Source of the DNA: DATCIH01 sp036507955
GTDB lineage: Bacteria; Bacillota; Clostridia; Clostridiales; Clostridiaceae
Direction of reading: 5' to 3'
DNA: 54,856 nucleotides
Assembly (NCBI GenBank): GCA_036507955.1
Contig: DATCIH010000105.1
Location: 1-54,856, forward strand
The number at the start of each line of letters is the position of its first letter. The first letter of the stretch is position 1. The position numbers were made by a program, and so were the translations under genes. The notes under the pieces were generated by a model. That model saw only the letters and a program-made list of their open reading frames with translations. It did no database searches and was not told the DNA's origin. Below, in pieces: positions 1-8,529 of the stretch.

Positions 1-60
1 CTAAGGGGCTTCGCCACAAATTTTTTACTCCTTGTCAAGTACTTTATTTAAATTTTACGT

Positions 61-98
61 AAAAAAAAGAGCAGGGTGCATTTTTTGCATACTACTCT
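61..98 (-). terminator. Rho-independent terminator after the histidine kinase gene
   Basis: Read on the minus strand, a 13-bp stem (AGAGTAGTATGCA against TGCACCCTGCTCT, with one wobble and two mismatches) with a 5-nt loop is followed by a run of eight T. It lies about 55 nt beyond the stop codon of the histidine kinase and would end the peptidase-regulator-kinase unit. Confidence 0.75.
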
Positions 99-152
99 AA
101 AGAGAGTTTTATTTAATTTTTCTTAACTTAATGACATTAGGTATGTCCCTGT

Positions 153-2078
153 TCATATTAGATTGGTAAAAGCCAAAATAGCTTTAAACAGATCTCCATC
201 AATTTGTATTTCTAAGGATCCTCCCATTGCTTCTGCTATACTTTTTGCAATGGTAAGACCAAGGCCAGAACCTTCACTGCTTCTAGATTTATCACCTCTT
301 TTAAATCTTTCAAATATCTCAGTTGTATCAAAATCCATTTCGTAGCTGGATATATTTTTTATTATTATTTTTACAGAGTTAATATCCACTATAAAATTCA
401 TATATACTCTGGTATTTTCCATGGAATACTTTAAAGCATTGGAGATAAGGTTTTCTAAAACTCTCCAGGTCTTCTTGCCATCAAGGTTTAAATATATTTT
501 ATCTTTTGGATATTCAATTTTAAATTCTAAGGAGGAAGCAGCAATTTTATCTTCAAATTCAGCTAGAGCCTGCTTTAACACTGAGGTTATTTCGATTTTT
601 TCAATATTTAAATCAATTGCACCGCTAGTTAGTTTTGAGGCCTCAAACAGATCCTCTATGAGTACCTTTAATCTGTTAGACTTTTTTTCTAATATAGATA
701 TATATTTTTCTTTTTCCTCAAGTGAAACATCTTTTTTTAGTAAATCCACATAATTTATTATAGAAGTCAAAGGAGTTTTTAAATCGTGGGAAACATTAGT
801 TATTAGCTCTGATTTTAGTCTTTCACTCTTCATCATATTCTCAGATGATTCTCTAGAAATTGTTTTAATATTATTTATATTTGTGGCTAGCTTTGACATA
901 AACCTACCTGGAATAGGCTCTATACTACTATCCATATTTCCTGAAACAATGTTTTCTGTCCCTTTTAATATTTTAGAAAAAGAGGCTAGATCCCTGATAA
1001 AAAAGTAACCAATGAATATAAAATAAATAAGGATAAGCATAATATCTATAAATATATTATGCAAAAAAGAAAGGTTATAGTAGGTGGTTTTTATAAAAGC
1101 GCCAAATATCATGGTTATAAGAAGTAAGGATACTAACTTAAGTAAGTTTATAGGATATAGTAAGCAAGCAATTATTGAATTATGAAACTTATGAACTAAT
1201 GTCATCATAATCCACTCCTCTCTTGGCAAGCTTAATAATTGGTAAAATAGATTAAAAGATAAAAGCATCAAAGGTAAAGTTAAAAATATAATAAATATTA
1301 AGATTTCTACTTGAGGAATGGTTATTGGCAAGTAGAAAAAAGTTGTATGATTTATAATCATATACAATAAATAAATAATAATAATTAATCCTAGGGCATC
1401 TAAATCAGCAGGAATTTTTACAAGACATCTTCCAATTTGATTTATATACCCAGTATGTTTAAGTATATAGAGTATAAAAATAAGTATTATAAGAAAAAGT
1501 ATAAAAAGAAAGAACTCCTTGTTTATTCTATTATTTATTGATGAGAAATACTTGTAATCAGAAGAAATAATATTTGATCCCTTATAGGACGTTGGAACAA
1601 CAACATAGAGAGTAGAGCCCGCTGCTTCAAACAAAACATTTGCGTAATTGAAAATGGTATTGTTTGAATTCGATGGAATAGTCAAGGTATATAAAGTGTT
1701 ATTTTTTAAATAGCTATCTATAGTTGTTAAGTTGCTAATATTAGTTGAAATATTATTAATTTTATCCTTGTAATAATATCTAAGCTCTGAAAACATTAGC
1801 AGATGGGTCTTTAAATCGCTATATTTTTCTGAATCTGTGGCGAGATAATCATCTAGATTACTATTTCCTTGGTTTGTGTAATCTGATAAAAGCACGCGAA
1901 GTGTTTCTACATAATCAGCAACATGAGCTTCAAATTGATTGCTTTGGAAATAAGGATTTTTAAATAGAAATTTTTTATTGCTTATTATATTATTTCCAAA
2001 TAGAAGGCAAATAGCTAAAGAAAAGGCTGCTAGGATTAGAAGTAAAACTTTATATCTATTTTTCAATTTTATAGCCAA
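153..2078 (-). CDS. Membrane sensor histidine kinase of a two-component system
   Basis: This is a 641-residue sensor kinase that should phosphorylate the response regulator encoded just upstream. A first membrane segment (about 10-28) is followed by an extracytoplasmic region of about 155 residues and then several further hydrophobic segments (about 188-205, 228-243, 255-275, 305-328, 340-362), more than the usual two. The cytoplasmic part has the H-box NVSHDLKTPLTSI with His431 as the phospho-acceptor, an N-box NLISNALKYS and the G-box GSGLGLTIAKS near the C-terminus. The start is a TTG inside the last codons of the regulator gene (23-nt overlap), which suggests translational coupling; a second TTG four codons on is possible. 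The signal sensed cannot be read from the sequence, but the linked envelope genes suggest cell-wall state. Confidence 0.93.
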   Translation of the reverse strand: MAIKLKNRYKVLLLILAAFSLAICLLFGNNIISNKKFLFKNPYFQSNQFEAHVADYVETLRVLLSDYTNQGNSNLDDYLATDSEKYSDLKTHLLMFSELRYYYKDKINNISTNISNLTTIDSYLKNNTLYTLTIPSNSNNTIFNYANVLFEAAGSTLYVVVPTSYKGSNIISSDYKYFSSINNRINKEFFLFILFLIILIFILYILKHTGYINQIGRCLVKIPADLDALGLIIIIYLLYMIINHTTFFYLPITIPQVEILIFIIFLTLPLMLLSFNLFYQLLSLPREEWIMMTLVHKFHNSIIACLLYPINLLKLVSLLLITMIFGAFIKTTYYNLSFLHNIFIDIMLILIYFIFIGYFFIRDLASFSKILKGTENIVSGNMDSSIEPIPGRFMSKLATNINNIKTISRESSENMMKSERLKSELITNVSHDLKTPLTSIINYVDLLKKDVSLEEKEKYISILEKKSNRLKVLIEDLFEASKLTSGAIDLNIEKIEITSVLKQALAEFEDKIAASSLEFKIEYPKDKIYLNLDGKKTWRVLENLISNALKYSMENTRVYMNFIVDINSVKIIIKNISSYEMDFDTTEIFERFKRGDKSRSSEGSGLGLTIAKSIAEAMGGSLEIQIDGDLFKAILAFTNLI

Positions 2079-2748
2079 TACCCCACACCACCTTTAGATA
2101 TTTCGGATCCTTCGGATTTATCTCTATTTTTTCTCTAATTCTTCTTATATGAACAGAGACGGTATTATCACCATTAAAGCAGTTTTCGCCCCAGACTTTC
2201 TCATAAATTTCATCAATGGAGTATACTCTTCCGCTATTTTCCATTAGTAATTCAAGAATTTTGTATTCGGTAGGTGTAAGCTTAAAACTTTCATCTTCCA
2301 CATATATTTGCTTAGAGCTCTTATTTAATCTTAGACCTCTAATAACTATTTCATCATCAGAATTTTTATATTTGCCAAGGGTTATATACCGGCGCAATTG
2401 AGATTTAACTCTAGCAACAAGCTCTAAAGGGTTAAAGGGTTTTGTTATGTAATCATCTGCACCAATATTAAGACCAAGGATTTTATCGGTATCCTCAGAT
2501 TTTGCAGATAGCATTATAATTGGTATGCTCCTATCCTGTCTTAGGGTAAAGGTTGCTTTTATACCATCCATTTTAGGCATCATTATATCCATCAATATAA
2601 GATGAATTTCTTGATTCCTTACTATATCTAAGGCTTCGATACCATTACTTGCCTTCAATACCTTTATACCTTCATTCTTAAGATAAATTTCAATAGCATC
2701 CTTTATTTCCGTATCATCATCTACTACCAACACATTATATTGAAGCAT
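2056..2748 (-). CDS. OmpR/PhoB-family response regulator
   Basis: This 230-residue regulator has an N-terminal receiver domain (NVLVVDDD acidic pocket, phospho-acceptor Asp in LILMDIMMPKMDG, conserved Lys in ITKPFNPLEL) and a C-terminal winged-helix DNA-binding domain (LTPTEYKILELLMENSGRV, then VSVHIRRIREKI). A longer open frame extends 59 codons upstream, but the ATG at 2748 sits behind a G-rich ribosome site, and the family normally starts directly before the DDD motif. It lies 40 nt downstream of the peptidase-like gene and overlaps the kinase gene, so the three form one unit. It probably binds direct repeats upstream of that unit. Confidence 0.95.
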   Translation of the reverse strand: MLQYNVLVVDDDTEIKDAIEIYLKNEGIKVLKASNGIEALDIVRNQEIHLILMDIMMPKMDGIKATFTLRQDRSIPIIMLSAKSEDTDKILGLNIGADDYITKPFNPLELVARVKSQLRRYITLGKYKNSDDEIVIRGLRLNKSSKQIYVEDESFKLTPTEYKILELLMENSGRVYSIDEIYEKVWGENCFNGDNTVSVHIRRIREKIEINPKDPKYLKVVWGIGYKIEK

Positions 2749-2788
2749 TTTTCTTACCCCCCAAAAATCGCACAAGTGTACAATTAAA

Positions 2789-3391
2789 TTATAGCATATA
2801 CATAAAGAAGCTAAAGCCATCCTTTTCTTTACCGTTGAGAGAATATTTGAAATTGATATTTCTTTTATGGTAAATAAGATTTCCGTAATCCTTTGCTTGA
2901 TTATCACATACCATAGCAAAATCATATTTTCCCTCAGTAACCCAGTTCATGAATATATAGGTGTGGCTGGGTATTCCATTTTTTCTCCCTTTTTCATCCG
3001 TTGTAAAGCATATGTCTCCAGGTTTCATTTTACGATAATCCAGTTCTTTCTTCCAGCTTTTCTTTGAAAGCTTTTCAATTAAAGTTTCTGTATTAGCTGT
3101 ATCTTCAGATATAGAATAATTATTTTCTCTTAAAACTTCACTTATAAAAAACACACAACTATTGCTGGACGCATTATTATTAAGGTTTACTGCACTATTG
3201 TAAACCTTAATCCTATTATCTTTATTTATTAGAAAGTTATATAGTTTGCTATTGAAATTAGAATGATACAGGCTAGTATCTACAAGATTATTGATTTTTG
3301 TTTCAATTTTAGGGATGAAGAAATGTGTTACCTTTAAATTAAATATTATAAGTATAATTAGTAAAAAAGCTAATCCTAGAAATTTTTTCAT
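2789..3391 (-). CDS. Membrane-anchored CHAP/NlpC-like cysteine peptidase candidate
   Basis: The 200-residue product has an N-terminal hydrophobic segment (about 4-25) with no clear cleavage site, so it is probably anchored with its body outside the cell. The body shows the layout of a papain-like amidase: Cys79 in SSNSCVFFISEVLR at the start of a helix, a KPGDICF strand (about 123-129) as in CHAP and NlpC/P60 proteins, and His143 in PSHTYIF. These are the expected Cys/His pair, but I do not recognise a named family. It is the first gene of a unit with a response regulator and sensor kinase, so it may be an output of, or a partner in, envelope sensing. A wall-hydrolase role is inference. Confidence 0.65.
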   Translation of the reverse strand: MKKFLGLAFLLIILIIFNLKVTHFFIPKIETKINNLVDTSLYHSNFNSKLYNFLINKDNRIKVYNSAVNLNNNASSNSCVFFISEVLRENNYSISEDTANTETLIEKLSKKSWKKELDYRKMKPGDICFTTDEKGRKNGIPSHTYIFMNWVTEGKYDFAMVCDNQAKDYGNLIYHKRNINFKYSLNGKEKDGFSFFMYML

Positions 3392-3463
3392 TTGTAATCT
3401 CCTAAATCATTATTAAATTATAATTAAATTATAATTCGAAATAATTACAAATAATTGAGTAAA

Positions 3464-3482
3464 TTTCTTAAAAGTTTCTTAA
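3464..3482. promoter_or_regulatory. Tandem direct repeat, candidate response-regulator box
   Basis: TTTCTTAA occurs twice with starts 11 bp apart, upstream of the peptidase-regulator-kinase unit (start codon at 3391). Direct repeats with one-helical-turn spacing are the usual target of OmpR/PhoB-type dimers, so this is a candidate autoregulation site. Between it and the gene lie two tandem AATTATAATTT copies that may hold the -10. Confidence 0.45.
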
Positions 3483-3528
3483 GGTATTGATATGGGAATC
3501 CAAAAGGATAGCTCCTATTACAAAAGAT

Positions 3529-4413
3529 TTATTTGACCCAGACTGAAGTGCCTGAGGGAATGTTATAATTTATAAATTTAGCATCTGCTATGGAAAGTCT
3601 GATGCAACCATGGGATATATGTTCTCCTAACCTTCCATCAATAATATTACCATTATTATCAAGGAGCACTGTATGAAATAAGTAGCCACCATAAAATTGT
3701 GTAAAATATTCGCAAATCATATTTGAAGAAACACGAAACATAGGACCCCTTCCTTGAATTTCAAAATGACCCTTTACGGTAGGGGTAGAGGTAGCTCCAA
3801 CAGAACAACTCATTGACTTAATTAAATGCCAGGCTCCGTCATAGCTACATAATATATTAACCTTAGTAGATAGGGTATCCACATATATATAATAAGGAGT
3901 TTTACTAGTTATATTACCAGAATTTATAAAGCTTTCTATAGAAGCTTCATAATCCTTGGATATGGTCTCATCAGACACAATTCTAGGTGAATACATTAAA
4001 TTCTTATCAACAGGTCCTTCAAGAATAGTAAAAGTAGAAGCTCCAACTATGCCGTCAGCATCTATAGAAGATTTGCTTTGGAAATTAAGTACTGCAAAAA
4101 AAGTGGAGTTACTAAATAGTCCATCCACAGTAAGATTATAACCAAATTTATTTAAATCCTCCTGTATCGAGATTATAGCATCGCCTATATCATTAATACT
4201 GTAATGCTTGTTTTTATCATAAGGAGGTTTAGTAAAGGAAAAATTTATGATGGAATTTGAAGAACTATTATCTATATAACTTATAGTAAAAACATAATTT
4301 TTGATTAGATTCTTTTTGTAGGTCTTAGAATCTCCTTTTATTAACCCTAAAGAGAGAGGAAAAATAATTATAGAAAATAATAAAAGCATTTTTATGTAAT
4401 ATAAACATTTCAT
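3529..4413 (-). CDS. L,D-transpeptidase (YkuD domain) with peptidoglycan-binding domain
   Basis: This 294-residue secreted or membrane-anchored enzyme has an N-terminal hydrophobic signal segment (about 8-27). A PG_binding_1-type domain follows at about 65-135 (IQEDLNKFGYNLTVDG, then a DGIVGASTF repeat motif), and a YkuD catalytic domain fills the C-terminal half. The YkuD signature is intact in HISHGCIRLS, with the catalytic Cys at about position 270. Such enzymes form 3-3 crosslinks in peptidoglycan or attach proteins to it. The ATG follows a GGTGGGGG ribosome site. It is a separate gene beside the two-component unit on the same strand; shared regulation is possible but not shown. A 7-bp inverted repeat (ACCTTCT/AGAAGGT, 4430-4460) covers part of the ribosome site. 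Confidence 0.92.
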   Translation of the reverse strand: MKCLYYIKMLLLFSIIIFPLSLGLIKGDSKTYKKNLIKNYVFTISYIDNSSSNSIINFSFTKPPYDKNKHYSINDIGDAIISIQEDLNKFGYNLTVDGLFSNSTFFAVLNFQSKSSIDADGIVGASTFTILEGPVDKNLMYSPRIVSDETISKDYEASIESFINSGNITSKTPYYIYVDTLSTKVNILCSYDGAWHLIKSMSCSVGATSTPTVKGHFEIQGRGPMFRVSSNMICEYFTQFYGGYLFHTVLLDNNGNIIDGRLGEHISHGCIRLSIADAKFINYNIPSGTSVWVK

Positions 4414-4492
4414 TCTTTTACCCCCACCTTCTACTAAATATTTTATTAACGAGAAGGTAAAAAAATGATATTTTTATTCAAAATTTATTTTA

Positions 4493-5161
4493 TTATTTAC
4501 CTATATTAATTTCTATCTTTAAGTTATTGTTACTTTTTAAAACACTATTAACAAGATTCTTTAATACAGTCTTAGTATTTTCCTCTGCTACCTGGTAATT
4601 AATGGATTCTTCCATCATCGTTTTCATTTTACTCTTAACATGGGTGGTCAAAAGTTGATTGTCTTCTGGACTAAGCTTTATGTTACCAAAACGAAGTAGA
4701 CCAGTTTCTGTTGAGGTATATTCAGTTTTATTTTCGTCGATAACTATCATATCTACCGTTGGCCTAGGAGAATTAAGAGATATTGTATTATTTTCTGTAT
4801 TAACTATTATATTTTCTGCTTTAAGTACGGAAAGATCTAGGGTGTAAACACCTTTTCCATAAAAATAGATATTCTGATATTTTTTAAAAATATCCAAATT
4901 ACCCCAACTATCGTCTATTACTTCAGTATCCTTTAAATCAATTTCAGTTGTTATTAGCTTTTGAGATATCTTTATATCTTTAACTAGTGTTTCCTTAGAT
5001 ATAAATTTTTCAGAGGAATCGGTGGAGTTAATAATTGTATAAGGTATTTGATTTTTATTAGGAGGCTTAAGGAAGCTATATGCTATAAAAAAACCTAAGC
5101 CAAGAGATAGTAAAACTACAATGACTATTAATTTACTTAAAGGGTTTTTTTTATTTTTCAT
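4493..5161 (-). CDS. DUF4230 domain membrane-anchored protein
   Basis: The 222-residue product has a positively charged N-terminus, one hydrophobic segment (about 10-30) and an extracytoplasmic domain that fits the DUF4230 family: a KLITTEID strand, paired hydrophobic strands of the type IYFYGKGVYTLDLS, and a C-terminal helix with VKSKMKTMMEES. The molecular function of DUF4230 is unknown. It is the last gene of the minus-strand envelope block and is divergent from the Ca2+/H+ antiporter gene. Confidence 0.75.
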   Translation of the reverse strand: MKNKKNPLSKLIVIVVLLSLGLGFFIAYSFLKPPNKNQIPYTIINSTDSSEKFISKETLVKDIKISQKLITTEIDLKDTEVIDDSWGNLDIFKKYQNIYFYGKGVYTLDLSVLKAENIIVNTENNTISLNSPRPTVDMIVIDENKTEYTSTETGLLRFGNIKLSPEDNQLLTTHVKSKMKTMMEESINYQVAEENTKTVLKNLVNSVLKSNNNLKIEINIGK

Positions 5162-5236
5162 AATATTATATCATCCTTTATTTAAAATCTCATATTAGCA
5201 TAGAGTTTTTCTATTGCATTAATAATAGTAATTAGG

Positions 5237-5251
5237 TAACATTGTTATAAT
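5237..5251 (+). promoter_or_regulatory. Extended -10 promoter with palindrome, antiporter gene
   Basis: TGTTATAAT is an extended -10 element 22 nt before the antiporter start. It overlaps an 11-bp palindrome (TAACA-T-TGTTA), a possible operator. No good -35 was found, which is consistent with an extended -10 promoter. Confidence 0.45.
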
Positions 5252-5272
5252 GTATATATATGAGGTGAGTGC

Positions 5273-6319
5273 ATGAACAAATTCTATTATTTATTAATTT
5301 TTTTACCAATTTCATTTATTTTATCCTTTACCAATGTAAGTCCATTAATAAAATTTGTAACTATTGCTTTAGCTATTATTCCACTTGCAGGTCTTATGGG
5401 GGAAGCAACTGAAGAACTATCAAACTTCTTTGGAAGCAAAGTCGGGGGACTCTTGAATGCTACCTTTGGAAATGCAACAGAACTTATACTAGCTTATTTT
5501 GCCCTAAGAGAAGGACTCCTTGAGGTAGTAAAAGCATCTATTGCCGGTTCAATAATTGGCAATATTTTATTGGTATTAGGACTTAGCATGTTTGTAGGAG
5601 GGATAAAATATAAAACTCAAAAATTTTCAATTCATAGCATAAATATGTCTCTTGGAATGTTAACAGTTGCTATTATAGCAGTGATAATACCAGCAGTTTT
5701 TACAAATAATATAGGAGTTACTGATACAAATCCAATCAAGTATGAAAATCTAAGCGTTTTTATTGCAATAATACTCTTTATAATTTATTTGTGTAACTTA
5801 TATTTTTCTTTTCATTCGCATAAGGATATTCTTGGGTCAGAGCATAGTGCTGTTAATGGGAAATGGAGCCTTAATAAAAGCATTGCTATACTTTCCGTTG
5901 CTACTTTATTCGTAGCTATTGAAAGTAATTTATTAGTTAAATGTATAGAACCTATGACCAAAGAACTTAATTTAAGTAAGCTCTTCGTAGGATTAATTAT
6001 TATACCGATAATTGGGAATGCTGCTGAACACTCCACTGCAGTTGTAGCTGCCTTTAGAAATAAATTGGATATATCAGTAGAAATAGCCATAGGTTCAAGC
6101 CTTCAAATAATTCTTTTCGTCACTCCAGTTTTAATAATTCTTAGTTTGTTATACACTCCTATGGCATTAATTTTTAATAAATATGAATTAACCGCTCTTA
6201 TTTTAGCGGCGGTTATAGCAAATAAGGTAGCTTATGATGGGGAATCTAACTATCTTGAAGGGCTTCAGCTTATAAGTGTTTATTTGATACTAGCTATGGC
6301 CTGCTTCATTATTAATTAG
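5273..6319 (+). CDS. Ca2+/H+ antiporter, CaCA/CAX family
   Basis: This 348-residue integral membrane protein has about eleven hydrophobic segments. It carries the two CAX repeat signatures with the ion-binding glutamates: GNATELILAYFALREG in the first half and GNAAEHSTAVVAAF in the second, each followed by the IGSxLQ or IGNILL type helix. It should export Ca2+ (or another cation) in exchange for protons. Its length is typical of bacterial CAX proteins. The ATG has a good GAGGTGAG ribosome site. The next gene, ilvB, has its own promoter, so this one is monocistronic. Confidence 0.93.
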   Translation: MNKFYYLLIFLPISFILSFTNVSPLIKFVTIALAIIPLAGLMGEATEELSNFFGSKVGGLLNATFGNATELILAYFALREGLLEVVKASIAGSIIGNILLVLGLSMFVGGIKYKTQKFSIHSINMSLGMLTVAIIAVIIPAVFTNNIGVTDTNPIKYENLSVFIAIILFIIYLCNLYFSFHSHKDILGSEHSAVNGKWSLNKSIAILSVATLFVAIESNLLVKCIEPMTKELNLSKLFVGLIIIPIIGNAAEHSTAVVAAFRNKLDISVEIAIGSSLQIILFVTPVLIILSLLYTPMALIFNKYELTALILAAVIANKVAYDGESNYLEGLQLISVYLILAMACFIIN

Positions 6320-6322
6320 GAA

Positions 6323-6369
6323 TGTACGTGTACAGATTATTTGACATAGGAGAGGTCCTATGATATATT
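6323..6369 (+). promoter_or_regulatory. Consensus promoter of ilvBN with palindromic operator candidates
   Basis: TTGACA (6341-6346) and TATATT (6364-6369) are separated by exactly 17 bp. The spacer holds a 7-bp inverted repeat, CATAGGA-GAGG-TCCTATG, that would block RNA polymerase if bound by a repressor. Just upstream is a second inverted repeat, TGTAC-GT-GTACA (6323-6334). The predicted transcript has a leader of only about 25 nt, too short for a T-box or leader-peptide attenuator. Confidence 0.7.
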
Positions 6370-6401
6370 AGTTGATAAAACATTAAAAGGGTGGGGATTA
6401 A

Positions 6402-8012
6402 ATGAAGGTTGCAAAAGCGGTGGTGCAATGTTTGACTTCGGAAAATGTTGAAATAATTTTTGGTTATCCAGGAGCTGCGGTGGCACCCATTTATGAGGAA
6501 ATTAGTAATTCTAATATAAAGCATGTCTTAGTACGACATGAGCAAGCAGCAGCCCACTGTGCCAGTGGATATGCTAGAGCAACTGGCAAGACCGGGGTTT
6601 GCATTGTAACCTCTGGGCCAGGAGCTACAAATGTGATAACAGGTATAGCAACCGCCTATATGGATTCAATACCTATGGTTATCATATCCGGACAGGTGAA
6701 TACTACCCTTATAGGTAAGGATGCCTTTCAAGAAGCAGATATAACCGGTTCAACTAATTCATATATAAAACACAACTATTTAATTAAAGATGAAAAGCAA
6801 ATAGGAAGGGTTTTTAAAGAAGCCTTTTATATAGCAGCCACTGGAAGGCCAGGTCCTGTTCTTATAGATATTCCTATGGATATTCAGGAGCTGGATATTG
6901 ATTTTAGCTATCCAGAGGAAGTTAATATTAGAGGATATAAACCAAAGGCTATTGGACATAAGCTACAGATTATGAGAATTGTAGAAAAAATTAAAGAAAG
7001 TAAGAAACCTATAATCTGTGTTGGTGGTGGCGTTTCTTTATCTGGAGCTACTGAAGAGTTTAGAGAATTTGTAATAAAGTCTAATATACCGGTAGTTCAT
7101 ACTTTAATGGGTAAGGATTGTCTATCAAATGATGATTACCACTATATTGGGTTAATCGGTTCCCATGGCTTTTCTTATGCCAATAGAGCACTCTCTCATT
7201 CAGATGTTGTTATACTTATAGGTACAAGGCTTGGAGATAGAACCGTTGGTGGTCAAAGCCTATTAGATAAAACTGAAATAATTCATATAGATATAGATCC
7301 AGCAGAGATTGGAAAGAACTTTAATGCTGTGCTTCCTGTAGTTGGAGATGCAAAAGACATATTAAAGCAATTAAATGAAGATATTGATCCCCTTGATACT
7401 AAAGCTTGGATTGATGAAATATTAACCTACAAAATTAATGAAATTGCGCCTAAAGCAAAGGAAGGATATATTAATGCAAAAGCAGCAATTAAGCTTTTAT
7501 CCGAGAAGTTAGAAGAGGATTCAATAATACTTACGGATGTAGGTCAAAATCAAATATGGACGGCTAGATATTTTAAAATAAGAGATAAAATGAAGTTTCT
7601 TACTGTTGGAGGTCTTGGAACAATGGGATATGGCTTACCAGCGGCCATAGGAGCTAAGCTTGGTGCACCAGCTAAGAGAGTGGTTTTATTTGTAGGTGAT
7701 GGAGGGTTTCAGATGAGCCTTTCAGAACTTGGAACTCTTAAACAATGTAATATACCTATAATTATAGTATTACTCAATAATAATTGCCTTGGAATGGTTA
7801 GGGAAATTCAAGCTAGTAAATATAACAATCCTTTTGGTATAGACTTAAGCAGTAATCCTGATTTTGTAAAACTAGCTGAGGCCTATGGAATTAAAAGTAG
7901 AAGGGTAGATAAAGAAAGTGAATTAGAAGAAGCATTTTCAGAAGCTATTAGCTGCGAAACGGCTTTCCTACTTGAACTTGTGGTGGACCCGGAGGAAGGT
8001 ACTTTGAAATGA
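6402..8012 (+). CDS. ilvB: Acetolactate synthase large subunit
   Basis: This 536-residue ThDP-dependent enzyme condenses two pyruvate (or pyruvate with 2-oxobutyrate) into acetohydroxyacids, the first common step of branched-chain amino acid synthesis. The N-terminal ThDP-binding domain has the catalytic glutamate in VRHEQAAAHCASGYAR. The central domain binds FAD in this family. The C-terminal domain has the GDGGFQMSLSEL...LNNN metal and diphosphate motif. Length is slightly short of the usual 550-590. An ACT-domain subunit gene follows directly, so this is the anabolic IlvB type and not AlsS. Its product pathway also supplies ketoisovalerate to the pantothenate operon in this window. Confidence 0.95.
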   Translation: MKVAKAVVQCLTSENVEIIFGYPGAAVAPIYEEISNSNIKHVLVRHEQAAAHCASGYARATGKTGVCIVTSGPGATNVITGIATAYMDSIPMVIISGQVNTTLIGKDAFQEADITGSTNSYIKHNYLIKDEKQIGRVFKEAFYIAATGRPGPVLIDIPMDIQELDIDFSYPEEVNIRGYKPKAIGHKLQIMRIVEKIKESKKPIICVGGGVSLSGATEEFREFVIKSNIPVVHTLMGKDCLSNDDYHYIGLIGSHGFSYANRALSHSDVVILIGTRLGDRTVGGQSLLDKTEIIHIDIDPAEIGKNFNAVLPVVGDAKDILKQLNEDIDPLDTKAWIDEILTYKINEIAPKAKEGYINAKAAIKLLSEKLEEDSIILTDVGQNQIWTARYFKIRDKMKFLTVGGLGTMGYGLPAAIGAKLGAPAKRVVLFVGDGGFQMSLSELGTLKQCNIPIIIVLLNNNCLGMVREIQASKYNNPFGIDLSSNPDFVKLAEAYGIKSRRVDKESELEEAFSEAISCETAFLLELVVDPEEGTLK

Positions 8013-8027
8013 TTGGAGTTGATCAAT

Positions 8028-8513
8028 TTGAATAGATATATTCTTTCTGTGTTAGTTGAAAATCGTTCTGGAGTACTTAGTAAGGTATCCGGATTATTTA
8101 GCAGAAGAGGCTATAATATAGACAGTTTAACTGTTGGTGTCACAGAAAATCTAGATGTTTCTCGTATTACTATAGTAGTTAGTGGGGATGAAGCTATTAT
8201 AGAACAAATTAATAAACAGCTAAATAAGCTTGTAGACGTTATTAAAATTGTACAACTATCTATGGATGAAGCAATCTACAGGGAAATAGCCTTAATTAAA
8301 ATAAGAATCGGGAAAAATAGAACTAATATTATAGAAGTAGTAAATGTATTTAGGGCTAGTATTATTGAAATGACAAGAGATATCGCTATTATTGAAATAA
8401 CGGGTACTGAGGACAAAATATCGAATTTTATTGAGATCATAAGTCCTTATGGAATAAAAGAAATGGTTAGAACCGGCTTAACCGCATTAGAAAAAGGTAA
8501 TAAATCTATTTAA
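8028..8513 (+). CDS. ilvN: Acetolactate synthase small (regulatory) subunit
   Basis: The 161-residue protein has an N-terminal ACT domain (YILSVLVENRSGVLSKVSGL, then RRGYNIDSLTVG) that binds valine in homologues, and the C-terminal small-subunit domain. A reading frame is open from the base after the ilvB stop, but the TTG at 8028 is preferred. It is preceded at 9 nt by GGAG and gives the start expected for the family (MNRYILSVLVENRSG). It is cotranscribed with ilvB and gives feedback control of the enzyme. Only 16 nt separate its end from the convergent MFS gene. Confidence 0.94.
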   Translation: MNRYILSVLVENRSGVLSKVSGLFSRRGYNIDSLTVGVTENLDVSRITIVVSGDEAIIEQINKQLNKLVDVIKIVQLSMDEAIYREIALIKIRIGKNRTNIIEVVNVFRASIIEMTRDIAIIEITGTEDKISNFIEIISPYGIKEMVRTGLTALEKGNKSI

Positions 8514-8529
8514 CAATCTTTTATGAAGT

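Noticed and set aside
163..753. Plus-strand reading frames opposite the histidine kinase
   Set aside because: They are shadows of the kinase gene on the other strand, without ribosome sites or recognisable domains.
2749..2925. 59-codon N-terminal extension of the response regulator
   Set aside because: It overlaps the upstream gene, has no family similarity, and the ATG at 2748 with a G-rich ribosome site gives the usual start.
5812..6090. Minus-strand frame inside the antiporter gene
   Set aside because: Shadow of a well-supported gene with intact CAX motifs.
6320..6401. T-box riboswitch upstream of ilvB
   Set aside because: The gap is 82 bp, with a promoter inside it; there is no room for, or sequence of, a T-box.
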